This document shows positions 18,108 through 28,414 of a stretch of DNA of 64,000 nucleotides, piece after piece (the stretch's first letter is position 1; every line of letters starts with the position of its first letter). The notes below the pieces were generated by a model, which worked only from the letters and a program-made list of their open reading frames with translations, did no database searches and was not told where the DNA came from. The stretch comes from Hydrogenophaga sp. (GTDB lineage: Bacteria > Pseudomonadota > Gammaproteobacteria > Burkholderiales > Burkholderiaceae_C). The position numbers and the translations under genes were made by a program. The stretch lies in the NCBI RefSeq assembly GCF_011390835.1, contig NZ_JAABRQ010000002.1:1-64000 (forward strand). The letters run 5' to 3'.

Positions 18108-18870
18108 AGCCCTTGGCCATGTATTCGCTCTGCGGGTAGCTAGCCTGCAAGACGCGCTGCGCGTCGTCTCGCAGCTGGGTCATGCCCAAGGCGTCGTAGG
18201 AGCGCACCAGGATGTACAGCGCCTCTTCGAGGGCGGGCGCATCGACAAAGCTGGTCAGTGCAGCTTGCGCGCGGTTGATGGCGGCCACATAGGCGCCGCG
18301 GGTGTAGTAGTAGCGTGCGACGTTCACTTCCGACTTGGCCAGCGAATTGACGATGTACGTCATGCGCGCGCGAGCGTCGGGCGTGTAGCGAGAATCCGGG
18401 AAGCGGGTGACCAGCTCCTTGAACGCCTCGAAAGACTCCTTGGCTGCTTTCTGGTCGCGCTCGGAAAGATCCTGCTGCGCCAAAGAGCCAAACAGGCCCA
18501 GGTTGTCGTTGAACGAGCTCAGCCCCTTGAGATAGAGCGCGTAGTCCAGCGCGGGGCTCGCAGGGTGCAGGCGCATGAATCGGTCGATGGCCGCCTGGGC
18601 CTGTGCCGGTTCACCGGCTTTGTAGTGGGCGTAGGCCTTGTCGAGCTGTGCCTGCTGGGCCAGCGGTGTGCCAGCGGCGCGGCCTTCCAGCTTCTCGTAC
18701 AGCGTGATGGCCTTTTCATAGTTGCCCGCATCACGCTCGTCGGAGGCTTCGCTGTAAATTCTGTTGGGGCTCCAGCCCGCGGTGATGTCCACGGGGGTGG
18801 TGCTGCAACCGGCCAGCACCAAGGCGGCTAAGCCCGCCCAGCTCGCCACCGATAATCTGTTCGAACGCAT
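18070..18870 (-). CDS. bamD: outer membrane protein assembly factor BamD
   Basis: 266 aa. This is a lipoprotein of the BAM complex that inserts beta-barrel proteins in the outer membrane. A signal peptide ends in the lipobox LVLAGC (Cys22 from the ATG at 18870). TPR repeats follow: SPNRIYSEASDERDAGNYEKA, the next unit at QAQLDKAYAHYKAGEPAQA, and a late one near YYTRGAYVAAINRAQ. The length fits the family. A TTG lies directly before the ATG but is unlikely to be used. It converges with the helicase gene (38-base overlap) and diverges from rluD. Confidence 0.94.
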   Translation of the reverse strand: MRSNRLSVASWAGLAALVLAGCSTTPVDITAGWSPNRIYSEASDERDAGNYEKAITLYEKLEGRAAGTPLAQQAQLDKAYAHYKAGEPAQAQAAIDRFMRLHPASPALDYALYLKGLSSFNDNLGLFGSLAQQDLSERDQKAAKESFEAFKELVTRFPDSRYTPDARARMTYIVNSLAKSEVNVARYYYTRGAYVAAINRAQAALTSFVDAPALEEALYILVRSYDALGMTQLRDDAQRVLQASYPQSEYMAKGFKRNEGPWWKLW

Positions 18871-18904
18871 CAAGCACCCATCTTTGCAACGGAAACACCC
18901 CGCT

Positions 18905-19957
18905 TTGGCATCCGAAATTATATCGACCGGGGACGGCGCGCCTATCTCAATTGACCCGTCGGCCTTCGAGGTAGACGAGAGCGTCGACGATGCGGGCGAC
19001 GATTCCAGCGCTGCAGCCGAGCTGCGGGCCTGCGAGGTACCGGCGGAGCTGCATCGCTGGCGGGCTGACCGGGCGCTCGCGCACCTGATCCCCGAATTTT
19101 CGCGCTCCTACCTGCAGCAGCTCATGGCCGATGGCGCGGTCACGCTGCAAGGCGCGCCACTGTTGAAGGCGGCGAGCCGCCTGAGTGCGGGCGACCGGCT
19201 GGCGGTAGAGCTTCGGCCGACACCGCAGGCGCAGTCTTTCGTGGCCCAGCCCATGGCGCTGGACGTGGTGTTCGAAGACGATCACCTGCTAGTTGTGCAC
19301 AAACCGGCGGGCCTGGTGGTGCATCCAGCTGCCGGTCACTGGAGCGGCACCCTGCTCAATGGGCTGCTTGCCCACCACGCGGGCGCGGCGACGCTGCCTC
19401 GCGCCGGCATCGTGCACCGGCTGGACAAGGACACCTCGGGTCTGATGCTGGTGGCCAAGAGCCGCCTGGCGATGGAAGCGCTGGTGCGGGCCATTGCCGC
19501 GCGCGAGGTGCAGCGCGAATACCTGGCCTTGGCGCACGGCGCCTGGCGGGTGGCCTCGGTGCTGGATGTCGATCAGCCCATCGGGCGCGATGTGAACAAC
19601 CGCCTGCGCATGGCGGTGCTGCGCCCGGATGCCACCGGTGGCAAGACCGCCCGCACCACTGTCACGCTGCTAGATACGCAAACCCAGGCAAGTCTGGTGG
19701 CCTGCAAGCTGCACACCGGGCGCACGCACCAGATCCGAGTGCACCTGGCGTGGCTGGGTTACCCCCTGGTGGGCGATGCGCTGTACGGCGGACGTGTGCT
19801 CTGGGGCATGACCCGGCAGGGCTTGCATGCGCGCCGTTTGCGCCTGGCCCACCCGGTGAACGGCGCTCCGCTGGATTTTCTGCGCGAGCCGCCGGCGGAT
19901 TTTCTTCAAGCGCTGGCGCAGAGCGGGCTCCATTACAATGCAGTTATTCCGGGTTGA
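18905..19957 (+). CDS. rluD: 23S rRNA pseudouridine synthase RluD
   Basis: About 350 aa from the chosen start. An S4 RNA-binding domain (RADRALAHLIPEFSRSYLQQL to GDRLAVEL) precedes the catalytic domain. The active-site motif GIVHRLDKDTSGLMLVAK holds the essential aspartate, and LHTGRTHQIRVHL lies further on. It makes pseudouridines in helix 69 of 23S rRNA. The start is uncertain: the frame is open from 18764, but that would overlap bamD. I take the TTG at 18905; a TTG at 18884 is an alternative. The end is certain. Confidence 0.88.
   Translation: MASEIISTGDGAPISIDPSAFEVDESVDDAGDDSSAAAELRACEVPAELHRWRADRALAHLIPEFSRSYLQQLMADGAVTLQGAPLLKAASRLSAGDRLAVELRPTPQAQSFVAQPMALDVVFEDDHLLVVHKPAGLVVHPAAGHWSGTLLNGLLAHHAGAATLPRAGIVHRLDKDTSGLMLVAKSRLAMEALVRAIAAREVQREYLALAHGAWRVASVLDVDQPIGRDVNNRLRMAVLRPDATGGKTARTTVTLLDTQTQASLVACKLHTGRTHQIRVHLAWLGYPLVGDALYGGRVLWGMTRQGLHARRLRLAHPVNGAPLDFLREPPADFLQALAQSGLHYNAVIPG
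18917..18922 (-). promoter_or_regulatory. -10 box of the likely bamD promoter
   Basis: On the minus strand a perfect TATAAT lies at 18922-18917, about 47 bases before the bamD ATG. A TTGAGA lies further upstream but at a spacing of 22, too wide for a classical -35 box. Only the -10 is well supported. Confidence 0.45.
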
Positions 19958-20162
19958 CGCTGCCGAGCGCGGCGCAATCGGGGTCCTGCGGTCACGAAAT
20001 GGCGGTGCAGTTCAACCCCTTCCCGACGCTCCCTTGAGGATTTCCCGATCGGCCAAGCCCCTGTGCGGCCGGTCAAGCCGTGCCAGCTGCCGTGTCCCGA
20101 ACCGGTGCCGGTGCCATCTTTCAGCTCGCCGGCCACCCGCCGGCTGATCTCAGACACCCGCG

Positions 20163-20900
20163 ATGAACACCACGGATGCCCGCCGCGTGCTTGAAACGGC
20201 CCTGATCTGCGCCCAGCAGCCCCTCTCCCTGCGTGATCTGGGCGTGCTGTTCGACGGCGAGCTCTCACCTGATACGCTGAAATCGCTGTTGGTCGACCTA
20301 CAGCTCGAATGGACGCAGCGCGGCGTGGAGCTGGTTCAGGTGGCCAGTGGATGGCGTTTCCAGAGCCGTCCCGAGCTGCGGCCCTACCTGGATCGCCTGC
20401 ACCCTGAAAAGCCGCCGCGTTACACGCGCGCCACGCTGGAAACGCTGGCCATCATCGCCTACCGGCAGCCCGTCACCCGAGGTGACATGGAAGACATCCG
20501 TGGCGTGACGATCAACTCGCTGCTGCTCAAGCAGCTCGAAGACCGAGGCTGGGTCGAGGTCATTGGCCACCGCGAAACCGTGGGCCGCCCGGCCCTGTTC
20601 GCCACCACGCGCCAGTTTCTGGATGATCTGGGCCTGTCGTCGCTCGATCAGCTTCCGCCGCTAGACGGCACGGACGTACAGGAATCTGCGCTGGACCGGC
20701 TCGATTTTGAAGCGCTGTCGGCTGGTGCCGATGCAGAGGCGGAGGCGCCTGTGCCGGCTGATCCTCTAGCGGTCGAGTTGGATTCGGTCAATGCATTCCC
20801 CAACACGCCTGCCGATGCCACCGCCGCCCCGACAACGCCTGAAGACACTCCCACCCTGGACAGCCATGAACCCGCAGCAACCCCCGACCGATCCGCCTGA
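20163..20900 (+). CDS. scpB: segregation and condensation protein B
   Basis: 245 aa. It has two winged-helix domains, the ScpB arrangement: [21 protein letters not shown] at the start, and [29 protein letters not shown] near residue 85, the family signature. A disordered acidic and Thr/Pro-rich tail covers about residues 175-245. ScpB works with ScpA and SMC in chromosome condensation. scpA, usually just upstream, is not in the 205-base gap before it. Its 3' end overlaps the rluB start by 35 bases. Confidence 0.92.
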   Translation: MNTTDARRVLETALICAQQPLSLRDLGVLFDGELSPDTLKSLLVDLQLEWTQRGVELVQVASGWRFQSRPELRPYLDRLHPEKPPRYTRATLETLAIIAYRQPVTRGDMEDIRGVTINSLLLKQLEDRGWVEVIGHRETVGRPALFATTRQFLDDLGLSSLDQLPPLDGTDVQESALDRLDFEALSAGADAEAEAPVPADPLAVELDSVNAFPNTPADATAAPTTPEDTPTLDSHEPAATPDRSA

Positions 20901-22146
20901 AGATGACAAGGCGGCGCCCGCCGCGGTCGAGCCTTCCGTAGAAGCCGCTGCGCCGCTGGCCGCGCCACGCGCTGCGGCCGCTCCTGCCGACGAGATGCTG
21001 CGGTTTGACGACGTGGTGAGCGGCGCGTACGACGCCGAGCAAGAACTGCCGCTGCCACTGCCCACTAAGCGCGTTCTCAAACCCGAGGCCGATTCGCCCA
21101 AGCTGCACAAGGTGCTCGCGCAGGCCGGTATGGGTTCGCGCCTGGAGATGGAACAGCTGATCCTGGAGGGGCGCATTTCGGTCAACGGCGAGCCGGCCCA
21201 CATCGGTCAGCGCATCCAGTTTGGTGATGTCATCAAGGTCAATGGCAAGCCAGTGCGGGTGCGCATGACGCCGCCGCCGCCGCGCGTGCTGGCATACCAC
21301 AAGCCTGCCGGCGAGGTGGTGTCGCACGACGATCCGCAGAACCGGCCCACGGTGTTCCGTCGCCTGCCCAAGCTGCAGCAGGGCAAATGGCAGTCGGTCG
21401 GTCGGCTCGACATCAACACCGAAGGTTTGCTGCTGCTGACCAGCTCGGGCGAACTCGCCAACCGCTTGATGCACCCGCGTTTTGGCCTGCAGCGCGAGTA
21501 CGCGGTGCGGGTGCTGGGTGCTTTGTCCAATGAGGAAAAGCACCGCCTGCTTGACGGCGTGAAGCTCGACGATGGTCTGGCGCAGTTCGCCAGCATTGAA
21601 GATGGAGGCGGTGAGGGCGCCAACTGCTGGTACCGCGTGACTATTGGCGAGGGCCGCAACCGCGAGGTGCGCCGCATGTTCGAGGCGGTGGGCCACGCGG
21701 TCAGCCGCCTGATCCGCATTCGCTATGGTGCGGTGATGCTGCCGCGCGGCCTCAAGCGCGGCGTGTGGGTGGAGCTCGATGAGCGCGATATCCAGCGCCT
21801 GGGGGCTGCGGCAGGCCTTCCGATGCCGAGCGCTGCGCCTGTGCGCGCGGCCCGCCTGCAGACCCGTCGCTCGGGCGCTCCAGGAAAAGGACCGCAGGGC
21901 GGGCGCAACTTCGGCAACCCCGCCGGCAGCCGCGGCGAAGCGCCCTCAGTGCGGCGCGGCAGCATGTTTGCTCCTCAAGGTGGAGGGGCAGCGGGCAGGG
22001 GCGAAGGGCGCGACGCGTCGTCCCAGCCCGACCCATTAAAAACCTCGTTTGGCTACATCGGGCAAGACGCCTTGCAGCGCAAGCGCGCGGAAGATGCCCA
22101 GCGCGGCGGGCCTACCAAGCGCAAGCGCCGCCCCAGCGGGCGCTGA
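20866..22146 (+). CDS. rluB: 23S rRNA pseudouridine synthase RluB
   Basis: 426 aa. An acidic, Ala/Pro-rich leader (about 60 residues) is followed by an S4 domain ([20 protein letters not shown]) and the RsuA/RluB catalytic domain with [19 protein letters not shown], which holds the catalytic Asp. The last 100 residues or so are low-complexity and rich in Gly, Arg and Ser, ending in a Lys/Arg-rich stretch, probably an RNA-binding tail. The ATG at 20866 lies inside scpB in another frame, which points to translational coupling. Confidence 0.92.
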   Translation: MNPQQPPTDPPEDDKAAPAAVEPSVEAAAPLAAPRAAAAPADEMLRFDDVVSGAYDAEQELPLPLPTKRVLKPEADSPKLHKVLAQAGMGSRLEMEQLILEGRISVNGEPAHIGQRIQFGDVIKVNGKPVRVRMTPPPPRVLAYHKPAGEVVSHDDPQNRPTVFRRLPKLQQGKWQSVGRLDINTEGLLLLTSSGELANRLMHPRFGLQREYAVRVLGALSNEEKHRLLDGVKLDDGLAQFASIEDGGGEGANCWYRVTIGEGRNREVRRMFEAVGHAVSRLIRIRYGAVMLPRGLKRGVWVELDERDIQRLGAAAGLPMPSAAPVRAARLQTRRSGAPGKGPQGGRNFGNPAGSRGEAPSVRRGSMFAPQGGGAAGRGEGRDASSQPDPLKTSFGYIGQDALQRKRAEDAQRGGPTKRKRRPSGR

Positions 22147-22193
22147 ACCTGCTGTCAGGCGGCTGGCTGCCGGCTTGAACCGGTTGCACGTTG

Positions 22194-22199
22194 TAGAAT
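22194..22199 (+). promoter_or_regulatory. candidate -10 box upstream of ndk
   Basis: TAGAAT lies about 60 bases before the ndk start in the rluB-ndk gap. A TTGAAC sits at 22175-22180, but its spacing of 13 is too short for a standard pair, so only the -10 is proposed. Confidence 0.35.
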
Positions 22200-22206
22200 A
22201 AAAAGC

Positions 22207-22224
22207 TTTGCGGCAGGCCGCAAA
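22207..22224 (+). other. perfect hairpin in the ndk leader
   Basis: TTTGCGG-CAGG-CCGCAAA is a perfect 7-bp stem (8 bp if the loop closes further). It lies 8 bases downstream of the candidate -10 box, at the predicted 5' end of the ndk transcript. No T run follows on the plus strand. On the minus strand it is followed by GCTTTTT. It could stabilise the messenger or act as a terminator for rluB read-through. Confidence 0.5.
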
Positions 22225-22259
22225 ATCAACAAGTTACCCCATAAATCTCAAGGAAAAAC

Positions 22260-22685
22260 ATGGCCATCGAACGCACTCTGTCCATTATCAAACCCGACGC
22301 CGTCGCCAAGAACGTCATCGGCCAGATTTACGCCCGCTTTGAGGCCGCCGGCCTGAAGGTGATCGCCGCTCGCATGGCACACCTGTCGCGCAGCGAAGCA
22401 GAAGCGTTTTACGCCGTGCACAAGGCCCGTCCGTTCTTCAAAGATCTGGTGGACTTCATGATTTCCGGCCCGGTGATGATCCAGGCGCTGGAAGGCGAAG
22501 GCGCCATCGCCAAGAACCGCGACCTGATGGGCGCAACCGATCCCAAGAAAGCCGAGAAGGGCACGATCCGCGCCGACTTCGCCGACAGCATCGACGCCAA
22601 CGCGGTGCACGGCTCCGACGCCCCTGAAACAGCAGCCGTCGAAATCACCTTCTTTTTCGCTGGCATGAACGTCTACTCGCGCTGA
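22260..22685 (+). CDS. ndk: nucleoside diphosphate kinase
   Basis: 141 aa, standard size. It transfers the gamma-phosphate from ATP to other nucleoside diphosphates through a phosphohistidine. The catalytic residue is H117 in NAVHGSDA. The opening [15 protein letters not shown] is typical of bacterial Ndk. It starts the long housekeeping run that continues to the phosphoribosyltransferase gene at 39088. AAGGAAAAAC before the ATG acts as ribosome-binding site. Confidence 0.97.
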   Translation: MAIERTLSIIKPDAVAKNVIGQIYARFEAAGLKVIAARMAHLSRSEAEAFYAVHKARPFFKDLVDFMISGPVMIQALEGEGAIAKNRDLMGATDPKKAEKGTIRADFADSIDANAVHGSDAPETAAVEITFFFAGMNVYSR

Positions 22686-22786
22686 AAGCGACCGGACGAA
22701 GCCATGGCGTCGATGCGGTACGTGCAGACCTCCAGCCCCTGCCGGGGCCGGAATGTGCGCGTGCGGCCGGGCGCTGTGCCGACGTC

Positions 22787-23938
22787 ATGACGGTCAATCT
22801 GCTCGACTTCGATCTCGACGGGTTGGCTGCCTTTTGCGAGCAGCTGGGTGAGAAGCGCTTCCGGGCGGTGCAGCTGTTTCGCTGGGTGCACCAACGCGGC
22901 GCGCGCGACTTTTCGGCCATGACCGACCTCGCGCGCAGCCTGCGCGAGAAGCTGCCGGCTCATGCCCACATCACCGGGTTACCGGTGCTCTCGCGCCAGG
23001 ACTCTGCCGATGGGACCATCAAGTGGCTGTTCGACGTGGGCGACGGCAACGCGGTGGAAACGGTGTTCATTCCGGAAGACGATCGAGGCACCCTGTGCAT
23101 CTCGTCGCAGGCGGGCTGTGCCGTGGGTTGCCGTTTCTGTTCGACCGGCCACCAGGGTTTTTCGCGCAACCTCACCACCGGTGAAATCGTTGCACAGCTC
23201 TGGCAGGCCGAGTTTTTTCTGCGCCAGCACCTGGGCAGCACCGAACGGGTGATCAGCAACGTGGTGATGATGGGCATGGGTGAGCCGCTGCAGAACTACA
23301 GCGCACTGGTGCCTGCTCTGCGCGTGATGCTGGACGACCATGGTTACGGCCTGTCGCGCCGCCGGGTCACCGTGTCCACTTCGGGCGTGGCGCCGATGAT
23401 GGACCGGCTGGCCCAGGACTGCCCGGTCGCCCTGGCCGTGTCGCTGCACGCACCCAACGACCCCTTGCGCGACTCGCTGGTGCCACTCAACCGGAAGTAC
23501 CCGCTGGCCGAACTGCTTGATGCCTGCCTGCGCTACCTGCCCGCGGCGCCGCGCGACTTCATCACCTTCGAATACTGCATGCTCGATGGTGTGAACGACC
23601 AGCCCGAACACGCACGCGAGCTGCTCAAGCTGTTGCGCAGCCATGGCGAGCGCGGTGTGCCTTGCAAGATCAATCTGATCCCGTTCAACCCCTTCCCGGA
23701 TTCGGGGTTGACCTGTTCGCCCCGGCCTGTGGTGCAGCAGTTTGCCCGCCTGCTGAGCGATGGCGGCCTGATCACCACGGTGCGCAAGACCCGTGGCGAT
23801 GACATTGATGCCGCCTGTGGCCAGCTGGCCGGCGACGTGCTGGACCGCACCCGCGCAGCCAGCCGTATGGCCCAGCGACGCGTCACCACTGTGCACCCCA
23901 TCCGATTTGTTCCCGCCGCAGGAGAAAAGCAGACATGA
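22787..23938 (+). CDS. rlmN: dual-specificity rRNA/tRNA adenine C2-methyltransferase RlmN
   Basis: 383 aa. This radical SAM enzyme methylates A2503 of 23S rRNA and A37 of some tRNAs. The cluster cysteines are in the CAVGCRFC motif (CxxxCxxC), followed by [16 protein letters not shown]. The GMGEPL block and the C-terminal [16 protein letters not shown], with the mechanistic cysteine, are present. Its last 4 bases overlap the start of pilF, so the two are translationally coupled. Confidence 0.96.
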   Translation: MTVNLLDFDLDGLAAFCEQLGEKRFRAVQLFRWVHQRGARDFSAMTDLARSLREKLPAHAHITGLPVLSRQDSADGTIKWLFDVGDGNAVETVFIPEDDRGTLCISSQAGCAVGCRFCSTGHQGFSRNLTTGEIVAQLWQAEFFLRQHLGSTERVISNVVMMGMGEPLQNYSALVPALRVMLDDHGYGLSRRRVTVSTSGVAPMMDRLAQDCPVALAVSLHAPNDPLRDSLVPLNRKYPLAELLDACLRYLPAAPRDFITFEYCMLDGVNDQPEHARELLKLLRSHGERGVPCKINLIPFNPFPDSGLTCSPRPVVQQFARLLSDGGLITTVRKTRGDDIDAACGQLAGDVLDRTRAASRMAQRRVTTVHPIRFVPAAGEKQT

Positions 23939-24795
23939 GCCGTTTCAACGCTGCCGCACCGTTGCCCCTCGGGTTGTCCCCAGTCCTGCCCCGATGGGTC
24001 CTGGGCTGGCTTGCCGTGCCCTTGATGCTGTGGGCGCTGGGCAGCTTGTCCGGCTGTGCCGCCACCGGCGCCGGCGGCGCGTCGGCGACCGCCGAGCCGA
24101 TCACAGCTTTCGACGAACCCGAAATCCGTAAGCGCGCGCGCATTCGCCTGGAGCTGGCCTCCAACTACTTCGAGCAGGGGCAGACCACCATCGCGCTGGA
24201 CGAGATCAAGCAATCCCTCGCCGCCGATCCGAGCTACACCCCTGCCTATGTCTTGCGCGGCCTGGTCTACATGCGCCTGAACAATCCGGTTCTGGCCGAA
24301 GACAGTTTTCAGCGGGCGCTGCAGATCGATCCTCGCGACGGCGACACGCTGCACAACTACGGGTGGTTCCAGTGCGAGGCCGGTCGCTACCCGCAGGCCT
24401 TCGCGCTGTTTGACCGCGCGCTGGCATCGCCCACTTACGGCGCCGTCGCCCGCACCCACCTGGTCAAAGGTATCTGCCAGGTTCGCGCCGGGCAGCCGAC
24501 TGAAGCCGAGGCGAGTTTCTCCAAGTCGTACGAACTGGACGCTGGCAACCCGATCACTGGGTACAACCTAGCCGCGCTGCTGTTCCAGCGAGGTGAGGAT
24601 AGCCGCGCCCAGTTTTACATCCGGCGCATCAACAACTCCAACCTGGCCAACGCCGAGACGCTGTGGCTGGGCATCAAGGTGGAGCGCCGCCTGCGCAACA
24701 CCGCCGAGGTGGAGCAGCTGGCGCGCCAGCTGGGGCGCCGCTTCGCAGAGTCGCGTCAGTGGACGCTGTACCAGAGGGGAGCCTTTGATGAGTGA
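23935..24795 (+). CDS. pilF: type IV pilus biogenesis TPR lipoprotein PilF
   Basis: 286 aa. The lipoprotein signal ends in LGSLSGC (Cys41, after a rather long N-region). Six or so TPR units follow, for example [21 protein letters not shown] and [19 protein letters not shown]. PilF (PilW) helps assemble the PilQ secretin in the outer membrane. This position between rlmN and rodZ is conserved in proteobacteria. It overlaps both neighbours: ATGA with rlmN, and ATGAGTGA (8 bases) with the next gene. Confidence 0.92.
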   Translation: MSRFNAAAPLPLGLSPVLPRWVLGWLAVPLMLWALGSLSGCAATGAGGASATAEPITAFDEPEIRKRARIRLELASNYFEQGQTTIALDEIKQSLAADPSYTPAYVLRGLVYMRLNNPVLAEDSFQRALQIDPRDGDTLHNYGWFQCEAGRYPQAFALFDRALASPTYGAVARTHLVKGICQVRAGQPTEAEASFSKSYELDAGNPITGYNLAALLFQRGEDSRAQFYIRRINNSNLANAETLWLGIKVERRLRNTAEVEQLARQLGRRFAESRQWTLYQRGAFDE

Positions 24796-25696
24796 GTCGA
24801 CGTTCTTGACGGACGCGCCGGCTGCTGCCAATCACCCAGGCGCGCCGCTGCTGCTGCGCCAGTCCCGAGAGGCCGCCGGACTGCACATTGCCGCTTTGGC
24901 CGCCGCACTCAAGGTGCCGGTGAAAAAGCTCGAAGCCCTAGAAGCGGGGCGCTACGAAGAGCTGCCCGACATGACCTTTGCCCGGGCGCTGGCCTCCAGC
25001 GCCTGCCGACAGCTCAAGATCGACCCGGCGCGCGTGCTGGAGCAGATTCCGGGCGCAGTGCAGCCGGTGCTGGGAGACGCACCGCACAGCATCAACACGC
25101 CGTTTCAGGTGCCAGGGGAAGGCGCTGGCGCCGGTGCACTTGCGATCCTGTCGCGGCCTGCAGTGTGGGGTGTTCTGCTGCTGTTGCTTGCGGCCCTGGC
25201 GCTGGCATTGGTCCCCGCTGGCTTGCTGGAGCGCGCTCATGAAGCCCTGCCCAACCTGCCGGAGACGGCCGGGACCGCGCCGACTTCGCCAGTCACAGAG
25301 GTGGCGCCGGTTGAGCCTGCACAGGACGGCATTTCGCTGTCCATGACGCCTGCGCCGGAGCTGTCAACGGACGATGCTCCCGCCCAGGCTGCGCCCATCC
25401 AGGCTGCACCCGCCGTTGCCAGCGAGCCCGTGGTCGACACCGCAGGGCCGATGCCCAGCAGCAGCCTGCTGAGCATCCGCGCCACCGGGGAGTCCTGGAT
25501 CGAGGTGATCAATGGCTCCGGCAGTCAGGTGATGCAGCGCGTGCTCAAGCCGGGCGATGTGGTGGACTTTTCGACCTCGCCGCCGTACTCGATCGTGGTG
25601 GGTCGGGCCGATGCCGTGCAGGTCACGGTGCGTGGCAAGCCGCTCGACGTGCTGCCTTACGCCCGCAACAGCGTGGCGCGTTTCGAAGTGAAGTGA
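24788..25696 (+). CDS. rodZ: cytoskeletal regulator RodZ-like protein
   Basis: 302 aa. An N-terminal helix-turn-helix domain (residues about 20-85, [21 protein letters not shown]) sits in the cytoplasm and in this family contacts MreB. A membrane helix lies around residues 118-143. A long Ala/Pro/Thr-rich periplasmic linker is followed by a C-terminal DUF4115 beta domain ([13 protein letters not shown] to VARFEVK). It supports rod-shape maintenance. Its start overlaps the pilF stop by 8 bases. Confidence 0.9.
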   Translation: MSESTFLTDAPAAANHPGAPLLLRQSREAAGLHIAALAAALKVPVKKLEALEAGRYEELPDMTFARALASSACRQLKIDPARVLEQIPGAVQPVLGDAPHSINTPFQVPGEGAGAGALAILSRPAVWGVLLLLLAALALALVPAGLLERAHEALPNLPETAGTAPTSPVTEVAPVEPAQDGISLSMTPAPELSTDDAPAQAAPIQAAPAVASEPVVDTAGPMPSSSLLSIRATGESWIEVINGSGSQVMQRVLKPGDVVDFSTSPPYSIVVGRADAVQVTVRGKPLDVLPYARNSVARFEVK

Positions 25697-25698
25697 AT

Positions 25699-27000
25699 AT
25701 GGAAGCTGCCAGCGTTCTCACCAGCGCCATGTCCTGCGAGGCGGTCGATGCCCAGCCGATCCCGCTGGCGGGCACCCTCAAGCGGCACACCCGCCAAGGC
25801 GTGGTGGCCTGGGGGGACCACCGGGTGACCGTGGGCGGTGACGCCCCGGTGCGCGTTCAGTCCATGACCAACACCGACACCGCCGACGCGGTGGGCACGG
25901 CCATCCAGGTCAAGGAGCTCGCGATGGCGGGTTCCGAGCTGGTGCGCATCACGGTCAACAACGACGAGTCGGCCAAGGCTGTGCCCTACATCCGCGAGCA
26001 GCTGGACCGCATGGGTGTTCCGGTGCCCCTGATCGGCGACTTCCATTACAACGGACACCGCCTGCTCACCGACCACCCGGCTTGCGCTCAGGCGCTGTCC
26101 AAGTACCGCATCAACCCCGGCAACGTTGGCCGAGGCGACAAGGGCGACCGCCAGTTCGCGCAGATGGTGGAGATCGCGGCGCGGCACGACAAGCCGATCC
26201 GAATCGGCGTCAACTGGGGCAGTCTCGACCAGGACCTGCTGGCGCGGCTGATGGACCAGAACGCCCAGCGCGCCGAACCCTGGGATGCGCGCCACGTGAT
26301 GTACGAAGCGCTGATCACCTCGGCCCTCGACTCTGCGAGCCGCGCCGAGGCCATCGGCCTGCCGGGCAGCCACATCGTGCTGTCCTGCAAGGTCAGCGGC
26401 GTGCAGGACCTGATCGCGGTCTACCAGGAGCTGGCGCGGCGCTGCGACTACCCGCTGCACCTGGGCCTGACCGAAGCCGGCATGGGCACCAAGGGCACCG
26501 TGGCCTCCACCGCGGCGCTCGCCGTGCTGCTGCAGCAAGGCATTGGCGACACCATCCGTGTCTCGCTCACGCCGCAGCCGGGCGAAGCGCGCACGCAGGA
26601 GGTGGTGATTGCGTCCGAAATTCTTCAGGCCCTGGGCGTGCGCGCCTTTGTGCCCAGCGTGATCGCCTGCCCCGGTTGCGGCCGCACCACCAGCACCACC
26701 TTCCAGGAGCTGGCCAAGCAGATCGACGACTACCTGCGCGGCTCCATGCCGGTCTGGCGCAAGCGCTACCCCGGGGTAGAAAACCTCAAGGTGGCGGTCA
26801 TGGGTTGCATCGTCAATGGCCCTGGCGAGAGCAAACACGCCGACCTCGGCATCAGCCTGCCGGGCACGGGCGAAGCACCGGCCGCGCCGGTGTACATCGA
26901 CGGCCAGAAGGCGACGACGCTGCGCGGCGAGGGCATTGCGCTGGAATTCCAGCAGATTGTTGAAAACTACATCGAGAAAAGGTTCGGCGCAGCGCGTTGA
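25699..27000 (+). CDS. ispG: 4-hydroxy-3-methylbut-2-enyl diphosphate synthase
   Basis: 433 aa. This iron-sulfur enzyme of the MEP isoprenoid pathway converts methylerythritol cyclodiphosphate to HMBPP. Signature regions are [11 protein letters not shown] near the start and the cluster cysteines in ACPGCGRTT and [11 protein letters not shown]. The length includes the insertion between the barrel and the reductase-like domain usual in proteobacteria. The ATG at 25699 is preferred over a GTG two codons earlier, which overlaps the rodZ stop. Confidence 0.96.
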   Translation: MEAASVLTSAMSCEAVDAQPIPLAGTLKRHTRQGVVAWGDHRVTVGGDAPVRVQSMTNTDTADAVGTAIQVKELAMAGSELVRITVNNDESAKAVPYIREQLDRMGVPVPLIGDFHYNGHRLLTDHPACAQALSKYRINPGNVGRGDKGDRQFAQMVEIAARHDKPIRIGVNWGSLDQDLLARLMDQNAQRAEPWDARHVMYEALITSALDSASRAEAIGLPGSHIVLSCKVSGVQDLIAVYQELARRCDYPLHLGLTEAGMGTKGTVASTAALAVLLQQGIGDTIRVSLTPQPGEARTQEVVIASEILQALGVRAFVPSVIACPGCGRTTSTTFQELAKQIDDYLRGSMPVWRKRYPGVENLKVAVMGCIVNGPGESKHADLGISLPGTGEAPAAPVYIDGQKATTLRGEGIALEFQQIVENYIEKRFGAAR

Positions 27001-27053
27001 AGGCGCGGCGGCGTGCGCTGCCCCCGCCCCGACGCCATGCGCCCAACGGCAAC

Positions 27054-28346
27054 ATGGCTGACAAACTCACCGCCGTCAAAGGCATGAACGACATCGCTCC
27101 GCCCCAGTCCGCACACTGGGAGTGGCTGGAAGAGCGGCTGCGCGGTTTGATGCAGCGCTACGGCTACCGTTGTCTGCGCACCCCGATCGTTGAGCCCACC
27201 GCGCTGTTTGTGCGCGGCCTGGGTGAAGTGACCGACATTGTGGAGAAGGAGATGTACTCCTTCGAAGACCGGCTCAATGGTGAGCAGCTCACGCTGCGCC
27301 CCGAAAACACTGCGGGCGTGGTGCGCGCCGTGCTGGAGAGCAACCTGCTGTACGACGGCGGCAAGCGCCTGTATTACATGGGGCCGATGTTCCGCCACGA
27401 GCGGCCCCAGCGTGGGCGCTACCGCCAGTTCCACCAGTTTGGTGCCGAGGCGCTGGGTTTTGCCGGCCCCGATGTGGACGCAGAGCTCATCGTGCTGGCC
27501 TGCGATCTCTGGGCCGAACTGAGCTTGACCGGCATCGAGCTGGAGATCAACAGCCTGGGCCAGACTGCCGAGCGCCAGGCGCACCGCCAGGCGCTCATCG
27601 CCTACCTGGAAGCGCATGCCGACCAGCTGGACGAAGACGCGAAACGCCGCCTACATAGCAACCCGCTGCGCATCCTGGATACGAAAAACCCGGCCATGCA
27701 GGCGCTGGTGAACGGCGCGCCCCGGCTGATGGACCACCTGGGCGCTGAGTCGCTGGATCACTTTAGCCGGCTGCGCGCGCTGCTCGATGCCCATGGCATC
27801 GAGTACCGCATCAATCCGCGCCTGGTGCGCGGCATGGACTACTACAACCTGTCGGTGTTCGAATTCGTGACGACCCAGCTCGGCTCGCAGGGCACGGTCT
27901 GCGCCGGTGGCCGCTACGATGGTTTGTTTGAACAGATCGGAGGCAAGCCGGCACCAGCGGTGGGCTGGGCGCTGGGTATGGAGCGCATCCTGGAACTCCT
28001 CAAGGAGCAGGGCAAGTTGCCCGAGCCACCGGTGCCAGACGCTTATGCCGTGGTTCCGGACGCGGCGAGCATGGGCCAGGTGATGCCGGTGCTGCGGTCG
28101 CTGCGGGCTCACGGTGTGCGGGTGCAGATGCACGCGGGTACCGCTGATGGCATGGGCAGCATGAAATCACAGTTCAAGAAGGCCGATGGCAGCGGCGCGC
28201 GCTACGCGCTGATCTTCGGTCCGGACGAGCTGCAACAAGGCCAAGTATCGATCAAACCACTGCGTGCCGACCCTGGTAGTCCGGCTGCCGAGCAGCGCAG
28301 TCACTCGTTGGCCGAGGTGGACACCTGGGCTGGGCGTCTGCGCTAG
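27054..28346 (+). CDS. hisS: histidyl-tRNA synthetase
   Basis: 430 aa. This class II aminoacyl-tRNA synthetase charges tRNA-His. Motif 2 is in [19 protein letters not shown]. The histidine-binding blocks [15 protein letters not shown] and CAGGRYDGL are intact. The frame is open from 26997 by a TTG, but the ATG at 27054 gives the usual [16 protein letters not shown] start. A related paralogue, hisZ, lies at 35935. Confidence 0.97.
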   Translation: MADKLTAVKGMNDIAPPQSAHWEWLEERLRGLMQRYGYRCLRTPIVEPTALFVRGLGEVTDIVEKEMYSFEDRLNGEQLTLRPENTAGVVRAVLESNLLYDGGKRLYYMGPMFRHERPQRGRYRQFHQFGAEALGFAGPDVDAELIVLACDLWAELSLTGIELEINSLGQTAERQAHRQALIAYLEAHADQLDEDAKRRLHSNPLRILDTKNPAMQALVNGAPRLMDHLGAESLDHFSRLRALLDAHGIEYRINPRLVRGMDYYNLSVFEFVTTQLGSQGTVCAGGRYDGLFEQIGGKPAPAVGWALGMERILELLKEQGKLPEPPVPDAYAVVPDAASMGQVMPVLRSLRAHGVRVQMHAGTADGMGSMKSQFKKADGSGARYALIFGPDELQQGQVSIKPLRADPGSPAAEQRSHSLAEVDTWAGRLR

Positions 28347-28384
28347 TCCTTCCGTGCCGCCCCAGCCCGTGAGGGTACGGCCCC

Positions 28385-28390
28385 TACAAT
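28385..28390 (+). promoter_or_regulatory. candidate -10 box before the yfgM-like gene
   Basis: TACAAT lies 25 bases before the ATG at 28415, in the 68-base gap after hisS. No matching -35 box is seen. Similar TANAAT boxes stand before several other genes here. Confidence 0.35.
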
Positions 28391-28414
28391 GGCAACTCGC
28401 TTTCTACTGACACC

